A stretch of 64,000 bases of DNA, taken from an uncultured Eubacteriales bacterium. GTDB lineage: Bacteria > Bacillota > Clostridia > Lachnospirales > Lachnospiraceae. Positions 1 through 10,156 of this stretch are shown here, in pieces. Numbering within the stretch: position 1 is the stretch's first letter; every line of letters begins with the position of its first letter. The translations under genes were made by a program, and so were the position numbers. A model generated the notes under the pieces. That model was not told where the DNA came from, did not search any database, and saw only the letters and a program-made list of their open reading frames with translations. Where the stretch lies: positions 186,001 through 250,000 of the forward strand of contig CASFBK010000004.1 in assembly GCA_949292785.1 (NCBI GenBank), given 5' to 3'.

Positions 1-1
1 C

Positions 2-448
2 GGAGCAGATGATATCTTAGACTTGTTCCGTAAGATTCAGGCAGAGCATAAGAAGGCAGAGAGCCTGCGCAAAGAGAGCCAGTTCGTTCCATTAGAAAAG
101 GCAATCAACGGAGAGAAGCCGGCAGAACAGCCGACGGAAGAAACCGTAGTCGTAGATATTACCAAGCTGTTTGTGTTTGACGGATTTGATGAAGTGAACC
201 GTCTGGCGCATGTGCTGAAAGGTTTTTATAATGGCTGTAATGTATTATATAAGAACAAATTAAACCGGAAATATTATCTGGTAATCAGTAAGAGCCAGCA
301 CAGTCCGGAAGAATTTAACAAAGTATGCAATATTTTATCGGAATACGCACATCAGGAAAAATATTCTAATGCAATCAGAGCATATTTTGAAGAACATTAT
401 GATACCATATTGAGAGAAAATGCATTGCAGATATTGAGCGAAATATAG
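2..448 (+). CDS. mecA: MecA-like adaptor protein, C-terminal part (5' truncated by window edge)
   Basis: The reading frame is open to the first base of the window, so the N-terminus lies outside; the first visible residues in frame are G-A-D-D-I-L-D-L-F. MecA proteins are adaptors that bring substrates to the ClpC unfoldase. The C-terminal half resembles the MecA C-terminal domain: a beta strand (KLFVFDGFDEVNRLA), the stretch YYLVISK, and a final helix with the YA...AYFEEH pattern. A linker rich in Glu and Pro (about residues 35-50 of the visible part) separates it from the preceding region. A strong terminator follows directly, so this is the last gene of its transcript. Family assignment rests on overall pattern only. 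Confidence 0.7.
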   Translation, partial: GADDILDLFRKIQAEHKKAESLRKESQFVPLEKAINGEKPAEQPTEETVVVDITKLFVFDGFDEVNRLAHVLKGFYNGCNVLYKNKLNRKYYLVISKSQHSPEEFNKVCNILSEYAHQEKYSNAIRAYFEEHYDTILRENALQILSEI

Positions 449-458
449 TAATGAAAGC

Positions 459-490
459 GAACCCCTTGTGCTCATGCATAAGGGGTTTTT
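459..490 (+). terminator. Intrinsic terminator after the mecA-like gene
   Basis: AACCCCTTG and its inverse CATAAGGGGTT form a 9-bp stem around a short loop, followed by a run of T. It separates the mecA-like gene from the GH18 gene. Confidence 0.85.
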
Positions 491-542
491 AACAGGAAAC
501 GGAGTATTTTCTATTCCCAAAGGGAGTACATAGGAGGACATC

Positions 543-2375
543 ATGCCAGAGATAGATAGACGAAGACCCGGACAGAATCCGGGTAGAGTTCCAAATAGAA
601 GACCGGTAGGAAATCGAAAACACAAGAAGAGTAATACCTCAGTGATTGCAGCGGCAATTTTTATTGTGGTAGTCATATTGATTGCCGGTATCAGTATGCT
701 GATAAAGAAATACACTCCAAGCAAAGAGCGGGTAGATATCAACGCCTATTATAATATCCAGAACGAAGATGATATGGCGATTCTGTTGGATAATGAACGA
801 TTAGAAGATATGGCAAAATATTGGGATGGCCATGTATATCTGGAATACCAGACAGTACATGACAAGCTCAATCAGCGTTTTTACTGGGATTTCAATGAGA
901 ATATCCTGCGATATGTGACACCGTCAGATGTAGTATCCGTCAATGCGGGAGAACAGAGCTATACGGTGACAAAGACCAGTGAAAACACCGATTATACGAT
1001 TGTCAGAGTAGATGGAGAAAACATGTATCTGGCGCTGGATTTTGTTCAGAAATATACCAACATTGACTTTTTGGTATCTCAGGAACCGAACCGGGTGATT
1101 ATTACCAGCAAATGGGGAGATAGAAAGACTGCCCAGGTAAAAGGAAATACGCAGATTCGTCAGAAAGGCGGCATTAAAAGCCCCATCGTTGCTGATGTAG
1201 CAAAGGGAAGTAAGGTGGTGATTCTGGAAAGCGGAGATAACTGGAGCAAGGTTGCCACAGAAGATGGCATGATTGGTTATATAAAGAATAAACGATTGGG
1301 AGAAGAACAGACAGAAACCTTAACCCGAGCATTTGAAGAACCGGTATTCAACCATCTTTTAAAGGACAAGACCATCAGTCTTGGATGGCATCAGGTCACT
1401 AATCAGGATGGAAATAACCGGGTGGCAAATGTGCTGCAATCCACCAAAGGAATTAATGTGCTCTCTCCTACCTGGTTCTATTTGAACGATAATGATGGAA
1501 ATATCTATTCTCTGGCAAGCCACAGCTATGTGGATTACTGCCATCAGCAGGGCGTAGAAGTGTGGGCATTGGTCAGCAATCTGGAGAATCCGGACGTGGA
1601 TACCACGTATGTACTGAGTCATACTTCCATTCGGGATAAGCTGGTAAAACAGATTATTTCAGCAGCCATTGAATATGACCTGGATGGTATCAATCTGGAC
1701 TTCGAGGCGCTGCAGGCGTATAATGAAGATGGTGCTTATGTAGGAGATTCGTATATTCAGTTTATCCGGGAATTGTCCATTATGTGTGAAAATAATAACA
1801 TTGTATTATCGGTAGACAACTATGTGCCGTCTTCTTACACTGCTTTTTATAATCGCAGCGAGCAGGCTCTGTTTGCAGATTATGTCATTATTATGGCATA
1901 CGATGAACATACCAAAGTATCAGAGGATGTAGGTCCGGTTGCATCTATCGGATTTGTAAAAGAGGGAGTGGAAAACACCCTGAAGGAAGTTCCGGCAGAA
2001 CAGACCATTTTGGGAATGCCGTTCTACACAAGAGTGTGGGAGCTGACGCCGAAGGAGGGTGCCGGAGAGGATGTGGAATCCACTGCGGAAGATTATGTGC
2101 CTTATACCTTTACCTGTAGTGAAGAAGGCATGCAGACCGTAGAGAACCGTTATACTGTAAACGGAGCGCAGCCCACCTGGGATGAAACAACGGGGCAGTA
2201 TTATGTAGAGTATGAGAATAGTGGAAAGACGTATAAAATCTGGATTGAAAACGAGACTTCTTTGGAAGAAAAGCTGAAGGTCATGAAAGAAAATTCTCTG
2301 GCAGGTGCAGCCTATTGGAAGCTGGGATTTGAGCGGGCAACTGCCTGGGATACGATTATTAAATATGTGAATTAA
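543..2375 (+). CDS. GH18-family glycosyl hydrolase with SH3 domain, membrane anchored
   Basis: A 610-aa protein probably acting on cell-wall or other N-acetylglucosamine polymers outside the membrane. Order: Arg-rich cytoplasmic tail (1-30), one transmembrane helix (about 32-54), a copper-amine-oxidase-like/stalk region (60-190), a bacterial SH3 domain (about 196-253), and a GH18 TIM barrel (about 270-610). The GH18 catalytic signature DGINLDFE is present, with Glu-388 as the expected acid. The architecture resembles YaaH/SleL-like cortex or wall hydrolases, but LysM repeats are absent and SH3 takes the wall-binding role. The start is supported by AGGAGG just upstream. Single gene after a terminator. 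Substrate is not determined. Confidence 0.85.
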   Translation: MPEIDRRRPGQNPGRVPNRRPVGNRKHKKSNTSVIAAAIFIVVVILIAGISMLIKKYTPSKERVDINAYYNIQNEDDMAILLDNERLEDMAKYWDGHVYLEYQTVHDKLNQRFYWDFNENILRYVTPSDVVSVNAGEQSYTVTKTSENTDYTIVRVDGENMYLALDFVQKYTNIDFLVSQEPNRVIITSKWGDRKTAQVKGNTQIRQKGGIKSPIVADVAKGSKVVILESGDNWSKVATEDGMIGYIKNKRLGEEQTETLTRAFEEPVFNHLLKDKTISLGWHQVTNQDGNNRVANVLQSTKGINVLSPTWFYLNDNDGNIYSLASHSYVDYCHQQGVEVWALVSNLENPDVDTTYVLSHTSIRDKLVKQIISAAIEYDLDGINLDFEALQAYNEDGAYVGDSYIQFIRELSIMCENNNIVLSVDNYVPSSYTAFYNRSEQALFADYVIIMAYDEHTKVSEDVGPVASIGFVKEGVENTLKEVPAEQTILGMPFYTRVWELTPKEGAGEDVESTAEDYVPYTFTCSEEGMQTVENRYTVNGAQPTWDETTGQYYVEYENSGKTYKIWIENETSLEEKLKVMKENSLAGAAYWKLGFERATAWDTIIKYVN

Positions 2376-2445
2376 GATACCGTTTCTTGGCATCTGTAAT
2401 CCTGCTTCGGAATTGATACGGAAGCGTAGAAGGGAGAAGCGAAGT

Positions 2446-3147
2446 GTGAAATATCAGGAATTAGCAAATAAGATTATGAAAAACATAGAGGATGGTGTAT
2501 ACAGAGGGGAGGAAAAGCTTCCCACAGAAAGTACACTGATGGAACAGTATCACGTATCAAGGTATTGTGTAAGAAAAGCTGTGAATATCCTGATAGAGTT
2601 TGGAGTCGTATATGCAGTGCAGGGAAGCGGTATGTATATCAGGAAAAGCAAGCGTGAGGGGTGTCTTAGTCTTAGAAGTACAAGAGGAATGACCGCCGAG
2701 CTGTGGAACCAGAAGGTTGAGACCCAGGTGGCGCATCTTGAAGTTCTTCAGGCGGATGAAGGGATTGCAAATCGTATGAAATGTAAGCCCGGGACACCCA
2801 TTTATTATCTGGTCCGTATCAGAAAAATGAATGGGGAACCCTTTGCGGTAGAATATACATATTACAACAAAGAGATTGTACCAAATATTGATGAAAAAAT
2901 TGCATCTGGGTCATTGTTCGGTTATGTACAAGGCGTATTGGGGCTTAATATAGGCTTTGCAGATAAAATTGTATCCTGCGATAAGCTGCCGGAAGAAACG
3001 GCGGGATATTTGCTGTTAGAGCCGGGAGAGCCGAGTATCGTCATTGAAGATGATGTTTACCTCACAAATGGGCGCATGTTCAATGCTTCAAAGGTTTATT
3101 ATCACAAGAAAACCAAATTCTTCGATTTGGCAGAAGTGAACAATTAA
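2446..3147 (+). CDS. GntR-family transcriptional regulator with UTRA ligand domain
   Basis: About 233 aa. The N-terminus has the GntR winged helix (KYQELANKIMKNIEDG, then LPTESTLMEQYHVSRYCVRKA) and the C-terminus the UTRA sugar-phosphate-sensing fold (PGTPIYYLVRIRKMNGEPF, VEYTYYNKEIVP). I chose GTG at 2446 because AAGGGAG lies at a proper distance and the protein then starts as GntR proteins do; an in-frame TTG at 2413 would add a basic stretch. It stands directly upstream of PTS operon 1, whose promoter carries two TTCGAA-centred palindromes that fit a GntR dimer. I infer it is the local repressor responding to a phosphorylated beta-glucoside. Confidence 0.88.
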   Translation: MKYQELANKIMKNIEDGVYRGEEKLPTESTLMEQYHVSRYCVRKAVNILIEFGVVYAVQGSGMYIRKSKREGCLSLRSTRGMTAELWNQKVETQVAHLEVLQADEGIANRMKCKPGTPIYYLVRIRKMNGEPFAVEYTYYNKEIVPNIDEKIASGSLFGYVQGVLGLNIGFADKIVSCDKLPEETAGYLLLEPGEPSIVIEDDVYLTNGRMFNASKVYYHKKTKFFDLAEVNN

Positions 3148-3150
3148 GAG

Positions 3151-3189
3151 AGTCTGTATTGTAAAGAAATTTACAATGCAGACTTTTTT
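3151..3189 (+). terminator. Intrinsic terminator after the gntR gene
   Basis: AGTCTGTATTGTAAA pairs with TTTACAATGCAGACT (one G-T pair) with a GAAA loop and a T-run. It isolates the regulator from the PTS operon. Confidence 0.9.
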
Positions 3190-3248
3190 ATATTAGAAAT
3201 AATGCTCAAAAAATCGAAAGATTTTTAATGAATAAAAACGAAAATAGA

Positions 3249-3324
3249 ATTTGTTCGAATGAATTTGTTGACGTGACATAGGATTGTGATATAATTAAAT
3301 TACAAAATACGTTCGAACAAATTT
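3249..3324 (+). promoter_or_regulatory. PTS operon 1 promoter with two GntR-type operators
   Basis: TTGACG at 3268-3273, 16 bp, TATAAT at 3290-3295. The box ATTTGTTCGAAT starts at 3249, just upstream of -35. Its inverse GTTCGAACAAAT is at 3311-3322, downstream of -10. The two inverted sites bracket the promoter, the classical layout for repression by a GntR dimer. Assignment to the neighbouring regulator is inferred. Confidence 0.75.
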
Positions 3325-3348
3325 TCAAAGAAATAAGGAGGAATCAAT

Positions 3349-3657
3349 ATGTTAGTGATTAGATTGTTTTGTAATCAGGGAATGTCAACCAGCTTGCTTG
3401 TTACCAAGATGAAGGAAGCAGCCGAAAAGCAGGGATTAGAAGTAGACATTGTTGCATATCCCGCAAATGAGATGGATAGTCAGCTTAACGGTGTGGATTG
3501 TGCCTTGCTTGGACCACAGGTAGGATACTTAAAGAGTAAAGCAGAAAAAATCTGCGGCGAAAAAGGTGTGCCGGTAGATGTCATACCAATGATTGATTAT
3601 GGAACATGTAACGGTGAAAAAGTGCTGGAATTTGCAAAAGCACTTGCCGGAAAGTAG
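3349..3657 (+). CDS. PTS lactose/cellobiose-family IIB component
   Basis: 102 aa, the normal size for a free-standing Lac-family IIB. It starts with a beta strand leading into the phosphocysteine loop RLFCNQGMST, giving Cys-8 as the phosphorylation site that receives phosphate from IIA and passes it to the sugar. The motif DCALLGPQVGYL is the usual second conserved block. AAGGAGG precedes the ATG. First gene of an operon IIB-IIC-IIA-GH1-HPr, behind a GntR-controlled promoter. Sugar is inferred to be a beta-glucoside such as cellobiose because of the GH1 gene in the operon. Confidence 0.92.
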   Translation: MLVIRLFCNQGMSTSLLVTKMKEAAEKQGLEVDIVAYPANEMDSQLNGVDCALLGPQVGYLKSKAEKICGEKGVPVDVIPMIDYGTCNGEKVLEFAKALAGK

Positions 3658-3670
3658 GAGGAAAGAAATT

Positions 3671-4975
3671 ATGAAAAACTTTTTAAATGACAAAGTAGTG
3701 CCTAAAATTATGGCATTTGTAAACACAAAAGCAATTCAGAGCCTTAAGAATGGATTGTTATACGCCATGCCAATGATGATGATTGGTTCTATCTTTCTGT
3801 TGATAGCGAACTTCCCATATGAACCATTTACAAATGCATTGTCAAAATGGGGAATTACACCAATCTTAAATCAGGCAAATGATGCAACCTTTGCAATCAT
3901 CGCAATTATTGCGGTGATTGGTATCGCATATACATATGTAAAAGATGAAGGTTATAACGGACTTCCGGCAGGAATCATTGCGTTATGTTCCTATATTTTG
4001 ATTCAGCCGGCTTCCGTTGAAACAGCAGATGGAAGCGCAGGCGTAATCTTAAAGTCATGGACAGGTGGGAAAGGAATGGTTGGAGCCATTGTCTGTGGTT
4101 TGCTTGTAGGATGGATTTATACCATCTTTATGAAAAAGAAAATTACAATTAAAATGCCTGCAGGTGTACCGGAGGGTGTGGCAAATGCATTCGTTGCTTT
4201 AATTCCGGGTGCAGTGATTATCACAGGAACAGCAGTAATTTATGCAGTATTTAGAGGAGCTTTTGGTACAACTCCGATGGAATGGATTTACAAAGCATTA
4301 CAGGCGCCATTACAGGGTATGACAGACTCCTTCGGCGGAATGGTTTTAATGGCATTTATGATACCGTTTTTCTGGTTCTTTGGTATTCATGGTTCAACCA
4401 TTATTGGAGATGGAATTATGGGACCGATGCTTCTTGCAAATTCAGCAGAAAACCAGGCAATTATAGATTCCGGATTAGAACTTACCATTGCAAATGGTGG
4501 TCATATTGTAACAAAACAGTTCCTGGACCAGTTTATCGTAATGACAGGTTCCGGTATCACCATTGGATTAGTTGTATTTATGGCATTTTTTGCAAAATCA
4601 AAACAGTTGAAACAGATTGGAAAGCTGGGAATTGCACCATCCTTCTTTAACGTAAATGAACCGGTTTTATTTGGTACACCGATTGTTCTTAACCCAATCC
4701 TTGCAGTTCCATTTATGTGCATGCCAATCTTAACAGGTATCATTGAATATCTGGCATTATACACCGGCTTGTGTCCGTTATACAGTGGAGTCGTTGTTCC
4801 GTGGACCTGCCCGCCAGTTATTTCAGGATTCCTGGTTGGAGGCTGGAGAACCGCACTGTTACAGGTTGTTATTCTGGTACTTTCCTTCCTTGTATATCTT
4901 CCATTTATCCGTATCATGGATAAGAGATATGTAAAGAGCGAAGCAGAATTAGCAGCAAAAGAAGCACAGCAGTAA
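3671..4975 (+). CDS. PTS cellobiose-family IIC permease
   Basis: 434-aa multispanning membrane permease of the lactose/cellobiose PTS family. The N-terminus FLNDKVVPKIMAFVNTKAIQSLKNGLLYAMP is cut here into MKNFLNDKVVPKIMAF and SLKNGLLYAMPMMM, both typical of CelB-type IIC. Further marks are FGIHGSTIIG and the FNVNEPVLFGTPIVLNP segment near the sugar site. I start at 3671, where GGAGGAAAG precedes ATG; a longer frame from 3593 would overlap the IIB gene by 65 bases and lacks a ribosome binding site. It lies 13 bases after IIB. Confidence 0.93.
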   Translation: MKNFLNDKVVPKIMAFVNTKAIQSLKNGLLYAMPMMMIGSIFLLIANFPYEPFTNALSKWGITPILNQANDATFAIIAIIAVIGIAYTYVKDEGYNGLPAGIIALCSYILIQPASVETADGSAGVILKSWTGGKGMVGAIVCGLLVGWIYTIFMKKKITIKMPAGVPEGVANAFVALIPGAVIITGTAVIYAVFRGAFGTTPMEWIYKALQAPLQGMTDSFGGMVLMAFMIPFFWFFGIHGSTIIGDGIMGPMLLANSAENQAIIDSGLELTIANGGHIVTKQFLDQFIVMTGSGITIGLVVFMAFFAKSKQLKQIGKLGIAPSFFNVNEPVLFGTPIVLNPILAVPFMCMPILTGIIEYLALYTGLCPLYSGVVVPWTCPPVISGFLVGGWRTALLQVVILVLSFLVYLPFIRIMDKRYVKSEAELAAKEAQQ

Positions 4976-4993
4976 AATATTGAGGTGAAACTT

Positions 4994-6759
<1,766 letters not shown>

Positions 6760-6799
6760 ATGACGGAAAAATAGTTCTGAGTAAGGAAAGGATAGAATC

Positions 6800-7057
6800 A
6801 TGAAGAGTTTTAAGTATGTTATCAAGGATGAAATTGGTCTGCATGCAAGACCGGCAGGTTTGGTTGCAAAAGTAGCAAAGGAAGTGTCATCCAAGGTTAC
6901 GATTACATGTAATGGAAAGTCTGCTGAGGCAACAAGACTTATGGCACTGATTGGACTTGGCGCAAAGTGTGGCAATGAGGTTACTGTCACGATTGAAGGC
7001 GATGACGAGGAAAAAGCGGCTGCTGTAATGGAAAAATTATTTCACGAGAATTTGTAG
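6800..7057 (+). CDS. HPr-like phosphocarrier of PTS operon 1, lacking Ser-46
   Basis: 85 aa with the HPr fold. His-15 in GLHARPAG is kept, so it can take phosphate from enzyme I. At the position where Gram-positive HPr has the HPr-kinase target Ser-46 (the KSIMG block) the sequence is TRLMA, with Arg-46. It should therefore not be shut off or turned into a CcpA co-effector by HPr kinase. AAGGAAAGGATAG precedes ATG. Last gene of PTS operon 1, followed by a strong terminator. The cell's general HPr is presumably elsewhere; this one looks dedicated to the operon. Confidence 0.9.
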   Translation: MKSFKYVIKDEIGLHARPAGLVAKVAKEVSSKVTITCNGKSAEATRLMALIGLGAKCGNEVTVTIEGDDEEKAAAVMEKLFHENL

Positions 7058-7079
7058 TTTCCAACAGGCACCTGGAAAG

Positions 7080-7130
7080 ATACGTTTATCTATTTAGGAA
7101 CAGTAAGAAATAGATAAGCGTATTTTTTTG
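7080..7130 (+). terminator. Terminator of PTS operon 1
   Basis: ATACGTTTATCTATTT pairs with AAATAGATAAGCGTAT with a 12-base loop, followed by seven T. It closes the operon behind the HPr gene. Confidence 0.92.
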
Positions 7131-7175
7131 CAGTTATGTTCATATCCTTTAATAACAGGATTTTCAGGTGAGGAT

Positions 7176-7898
7176 ATGAAGAAAAGATTGGAACTTATTA
7201 TGGCTGTCATCGTATTGGTGGGAGCCTATTTTTTAGCAAAAGAGGGCGCCCATATGGTAGAAAGCAAAAAAGCGGAAGAAGGAAAAATCTGTATTGTAGT
7301 AGATGCAGGACACGGTGGAGATGACCCGGGGAAAATAGGAATCAACGATGCCAAAGAAAAAGAAATTAACCTAAAGATTGCCAAGAACTTGAAAACGCTG
7401 TTAGAAGCAGATGACATTGAAGTTGTTTTGACCCGTACCGATGATAATGGATTATACAGTGAAGGCGCCAACAATAAAAAGGTAGAGGATATGCGCAAAC
7501 GCTGCGAAATTATCGAAGAGGCAAAGCCGGTCTTTACGGTAAGCATCCATCAGAACAGCTATCCGGAGGAATATGTCAAGGGTGCCCAGGTATTTTATTA
7601 TGGAGAGTCTGCGGAGGGAAAAAAGCTGGCAGATACGCTTCAGGCAAGTCTGATAGAGCAGTTAGACCCAACTAATCACAGACAGGCAAAGGCAAATGAA
7701 AGTTATTATCTGTTAAAGAAAACGTCCAGCCCAACGGTAATTGTAGAATGTGGATTTTTAAGTAATTCAGAAGAAGCCAATCTTCTCATTACTGAAGAAT
7801 ATCAGAAAAAAGTGGCAGAAGCCGTACATACAGGAATATTACAATACTTAAATCTGGACGAAAAAACGGACAGTAAAAGTGACAAAAAAGAGCAGTGA
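7176..7898 (+). CDS. N-acetylmuramoyl-L-alanine amidase (Amidase_3), CwlD-like
   Basis: 240-aa zinc amidase that cleaves the bond between MurNAc and the stem peptide. One N-terminal membrane segment (about 5-22) exports or anchors it. The catalytic domain starts at ICIVVDAGHGGDDPG (first Zn His), then a Glu in KEKEINLKIAK, a second His in SIHQNS, and the catalytic Glu in VIVECGFLSN. The small size and lack of wall-binding repeats fit CwlD, which acts in spore cortex maturation, but a vegetative role is possible. I start at 7176 behind AGGTGAGG; an upstream TTG at 7128 lies inside the terminator. Confidence 0.85.
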   Translation: MKKRLELIMAVIVLVGAYFLAKEGAHMVESKKAEEGKICIVVDAGHGGDDPGKIGINDAKEKEINLKIAKNLKTLLEADDIEVVLTRTDDNGLYSEGANNKKVEDMRKRCEIIEEAKPVFTVSIHQNSYPEEYVKGAQVFYYGESAEGKKLADTLQASLIEQLDPTNHRQAKANESYYLLKKTSSPTVIVECGFLSNSEEANLLITEEYQKKVAEAVHTGILQYLNLDEKTDSKSDKKEQ

Positions 7899-7912
7899 AA
7901 GATAGGAAAGTG

Positions 7913-7940
7913 TTGATAAAATCCCAGAAAGTGTTATACT
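7913..7940 (+). promoter_or_regulatory. Promoter of the sua5 gene
   Basis: TTGATA, 16 bp, TATACT, ending 33 bases before the ATG of the threonylcarbamoyl-AMP synthase gene. Confidence 0.65.
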
Positions 7941-7973
7941 AAAAAGATAAAATGTAAAATGGGATAGTGAAGC

Positions 7974-9029
7974 ATGAAGACGGTAATAGAGAAAATAACA
8001 GACCTCTTGACAGAGGAAGACAGGAAAAAAATACAGGAAGCAGGACGTATTTTAAAAGAGGGCGGTCTGGTAGCGTTTCCCACAGAGACGGTGTACGGAC
8101 TGGGGGCAGATGCACTGAACCCGGAGGCATCGAAAAAGATTTACGCAGCCAAGGGACGTCCTTCCGATAATCCGCTGATTGTGCATATTTCCAATATGGA
8201 AGCATTAGAGGGAATCACCTCTGAGATACCGGAAAAGGCAAAACAGATGGCAGAGCAGTTCTGGCCGGGACCTTTGACTATGATTTTTTCCAAAAGTTCT
8301 CAGGTTCCGCTGGAAACGACAGGGGGCCTGGAAACGGTCGCAGTTCGTATGCCGAACCATCCCATTGCACTGGCGCTGATTGATGCCGGAGGCGGATACA
8401 TTGCAGCACCCAGTGCCAATACATCGGGAAAGCCAAGTCCTACATTGGCAGAACACGTTGCACTGGATATGGATGGACGAATTCCGATGATTTTAGATGG
8501 AGGCGCAGTAGGAATTGGCATTGAATCTACCATTGTAGATTTTTCCGGTGAAGTGCCGATGATTCTAAGACCCGGATATATTACACCGGAGATGATTCGA
8601 CAGGTGATTGGCGAGGTTCGGGTGGACCCGGGACTTGCGGCAGATAATCCATCGGTTCATCCCAAAGCGCCGGGGATGAAGTACAAGCATTACGCTCCCA
8701 AGGCAGATTTGATTCTGGTAAACGGAGCACAGGAGAAGGTAGTAAAGAGAATCAATGAACTGGTCCGCGAAGCAGAAAAGTCCGGAAAGAGAACGGGGGT
8801 TATCGGAACGGACGAAACATGCGGTCTGTATCAGGCTGGAGTGGTAAAAAGTATTGGCAGCAGAAAAGACGAAGATACGATTGCCCGTCATTTATATGGA
8901 ATTTTAAGGGAATTTGATGAGTTAAATGTGGACATGATATATTCGGAAAGTTTTTCCACGCCCAGAATTGGACAGGCAATTATGAACCGTATGTTGAAGG
9001 CGGCAGGACATCAGGTAATTGAGGTCTAG
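7974..9029 (+). CDS. L-threonylcarbamoyladenylate synthase (Sua5/TsaC type)
   Basis: 351 aa, the long Sua5 form. It makes threonylcarbamoyl-AMP from threonine, bicarbonate and ATP, the first step of t6A37 formation in ANN-decoding tRNAs. The YrdC domain (about 20-205) shows GGLVAFPTETVYGLGADA, then KGRPSDNPLIVHI and APSANTSGKPSPT; the linker PGMKYKHYAPKA leads into the C-terminal Sua5 domain (about 240-351). The order sua5, LMW phosphatase-like, upp, then ATP synthase resembles the ywlC-ywlE-upp-atp neighbourhood of Bacillus. Essential housekeeping gene. Confidence 0.94.
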   Translation: MKTVIEKITDLLTEEDRKKIQEAGRILKEGGLVAFPTETVYGLGADALNPEASKKIYAAKGRPSDNPLIVHISNMEALEGITSEIPEKAKQMAEQFWPGPLTMIFSKSSQVPLETTGGLETVAVRMPNHPIALALIDAGGGYIAAPSANTSGKPSPTLAEHVALDMDGRIPMILDGGAVGIGIESTIVDFSGEVPMILRPGYITPEMIRQVIGEVRVDPGLAADNPSVHPKAPGMKYKHYAPKADLILVNGAQEKVVKRINELVREAEKSGKRTGVIGTDETCGLYQAGVVKSIGSRKDEDTIARHLYGILREFDELNVDMIYSESFSTPRIGQAIMNRMLKAAGHQVIEV

Positions 9030-9045
9030 AATGGAAGGAAGCAGA

Positions 9046-9552
9046 ATGAGAAAATACAAGAAAATTATCTTTGTATGTGACAGCGGAACTGCGCGGGCAC
9101 CTATGGCAGAAGCCATTATGAAAGAGTATATGATAAGGTATCCGTTAGAAATTGAAAGCAGAGGACTTGTGGTGTTATTTCCGGAGCCGGTAAATCAAAA
9201 AGCAGAAGCTGTTTTAATTAGTAATGGAATCAATCCGGAGAATCAGATGTCAAGACAACTGGAGCAGGAGGATTTAGAGCCGGACAACCTTGTGGTTGCC
9301 ATGGCAGGAGAACAGAAACAGAAGATATTAGAGACCTATGAGATTCCGCAAGGAACTCAGGTGGAGGTCTTGACAGAGCTTACGGGGGACGAGCTTGAAA
9401 TTATCAATCCCTATGGAGGAACCTTGCAGTCCTATGGACTTTGTTATGAAACACTAAATAAGACCATTAAAAAATTGGTAAATCTGGTGAATGAAGGAGA
9501 GGAAGAAGATGGCAAAAGTAGTATTGATGGAGCATCCGCTGATTCAGCATAA
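9046..9552 (+). CDS. Low-molecular-weight phosphatase-like protein with altered active site
   Basis: 168 aa. The fold is that of LMW protein tyrosine/arginine phosphatases: the N-terminal strand KKIIFVC leads into the P-loop, followed by [11 protein letters not shown]. Cys and Arg of CX5R are kept (C-D-S-G-T-A-R), but the usual Asn is replaced by Gly and the residue after Arg is Ala. The general acid loop, normally DPYGG or DPFGG, reads NPYGG, so the acid Asp is Asn. It sits where ywlE (arginine phosphatase) sits in Bacillus, and overlaps upp by 44 bases. Activity may be reduced or changed. I start at 9046 behind GGAAGGAAG; ATG at 9031 is possible. Confidence 0.72.
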   Translation: MRKYKKIIFVCDSGTARAPMAEAIMKEYMIRYPLEIESRGLVVLFPEPVNQKAEAVLISNGINPENQMSRQLEQEDLEPDNLVVAMAGEQKQKILETYEIPQGTQVEVLTELTGDELEIINPYGGTLQSYGLCYETLNKTIKKLVNLVNEGEEEDGKSSIDGASADSA

Positions 9553-10138
9553 AATAGGATGGATTAGAAGAAGTTCTATCGGTTCGAAAGACTTTCGGAC
9601 CATGGTGAGCGAAATAGCAATGCTCATGTGCTATGAGGCGACAAGAGATTTGGAACTTAAGGATATTGAGATTGAAACGCCAATCTGTACCACAACGGTA
9701 AAAGAATTAAAGGGAAAGAAGCTTGCGGTAGTACCGATTTTGCGGGCAGGACTTGGCATGGTAGATGGTATGTTATCCATGATACCGGCAGCAAAGATAG
9801 GACATATCGGGCTGTATCGTGACCCGGAGACCTTAGAGCCGGTAGAATATTACTGTAAATTGCCGGAGGACTGCTCCGAAAGAGAAGTATTTGTAGTAGA
9901 CCCCATGCTGGCAACCGGAGGTTCTTCTGCAGCTGCCATTCAGATGCTGAAGGACAAGGGTGTAAAGAATATTCGTTTCCTTTGTATTATAGCTGCACCG
10001 GAAGGAGTGGAGCATATGAAACAGGTACATCCGGATGTAGATATTTACATAGGGGCTTTAGATGAACGGTTGAACGAACATGGATATATTGTTCCGGGAT
10101 TAGGAGATGCCGGAGACCGTATTTTTGGTACAAAATAG
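9509..10138 (+). CDS. upp: Uracil phosphoribosyltransferase
   Basis: 209 aa. Converts uracil and PRPP to UMP in pyrimidine salvage. The start [17 protein letters not shown], the [17 protein letters not shown] block and the PRPP loop [15 protein letters not shown] are diagnostic; the C-terminal [14 protein letters not shown] is the uracil-binding tail. AAGGAGAGG precedes the ATG, which lies inside the 3' end of the phosphatase-like gene, so the two are probably translationally linked. The next gene also belongs to pyrimidine metabolism. Confidence 0.97.
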   Translation: MAKVVLMEHPLIQHKIGWIRRSSIGSKDFRTMVSEIAMLMCYEATRDLELKDIEIETPICTTTVKELKGKKLAVVPILRAGLGMVDGMLSMIPAAKIGHIGLYRDPETLEPVEYYCKLPEDCSEREVFVVDPMLATGGSSAAAIQMLKDKGVKNIRFLCIIAAPEGVEHMKQVHPDVDIYIGALDERLNEHGYIVPGLGDAGDRIFGTK

Positions 10139-10156
10139 AATATGGGAGGAAATGCT

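Noticed and set aside
3593-3670. Longer start for the IIC permease of PTS operon 1
   Set aside because: It would overlap the IIB gene by 65 bases without a ribosome binding site; the ATG at 3671 follows GGAGGAAAG and gives the family N-terminus.
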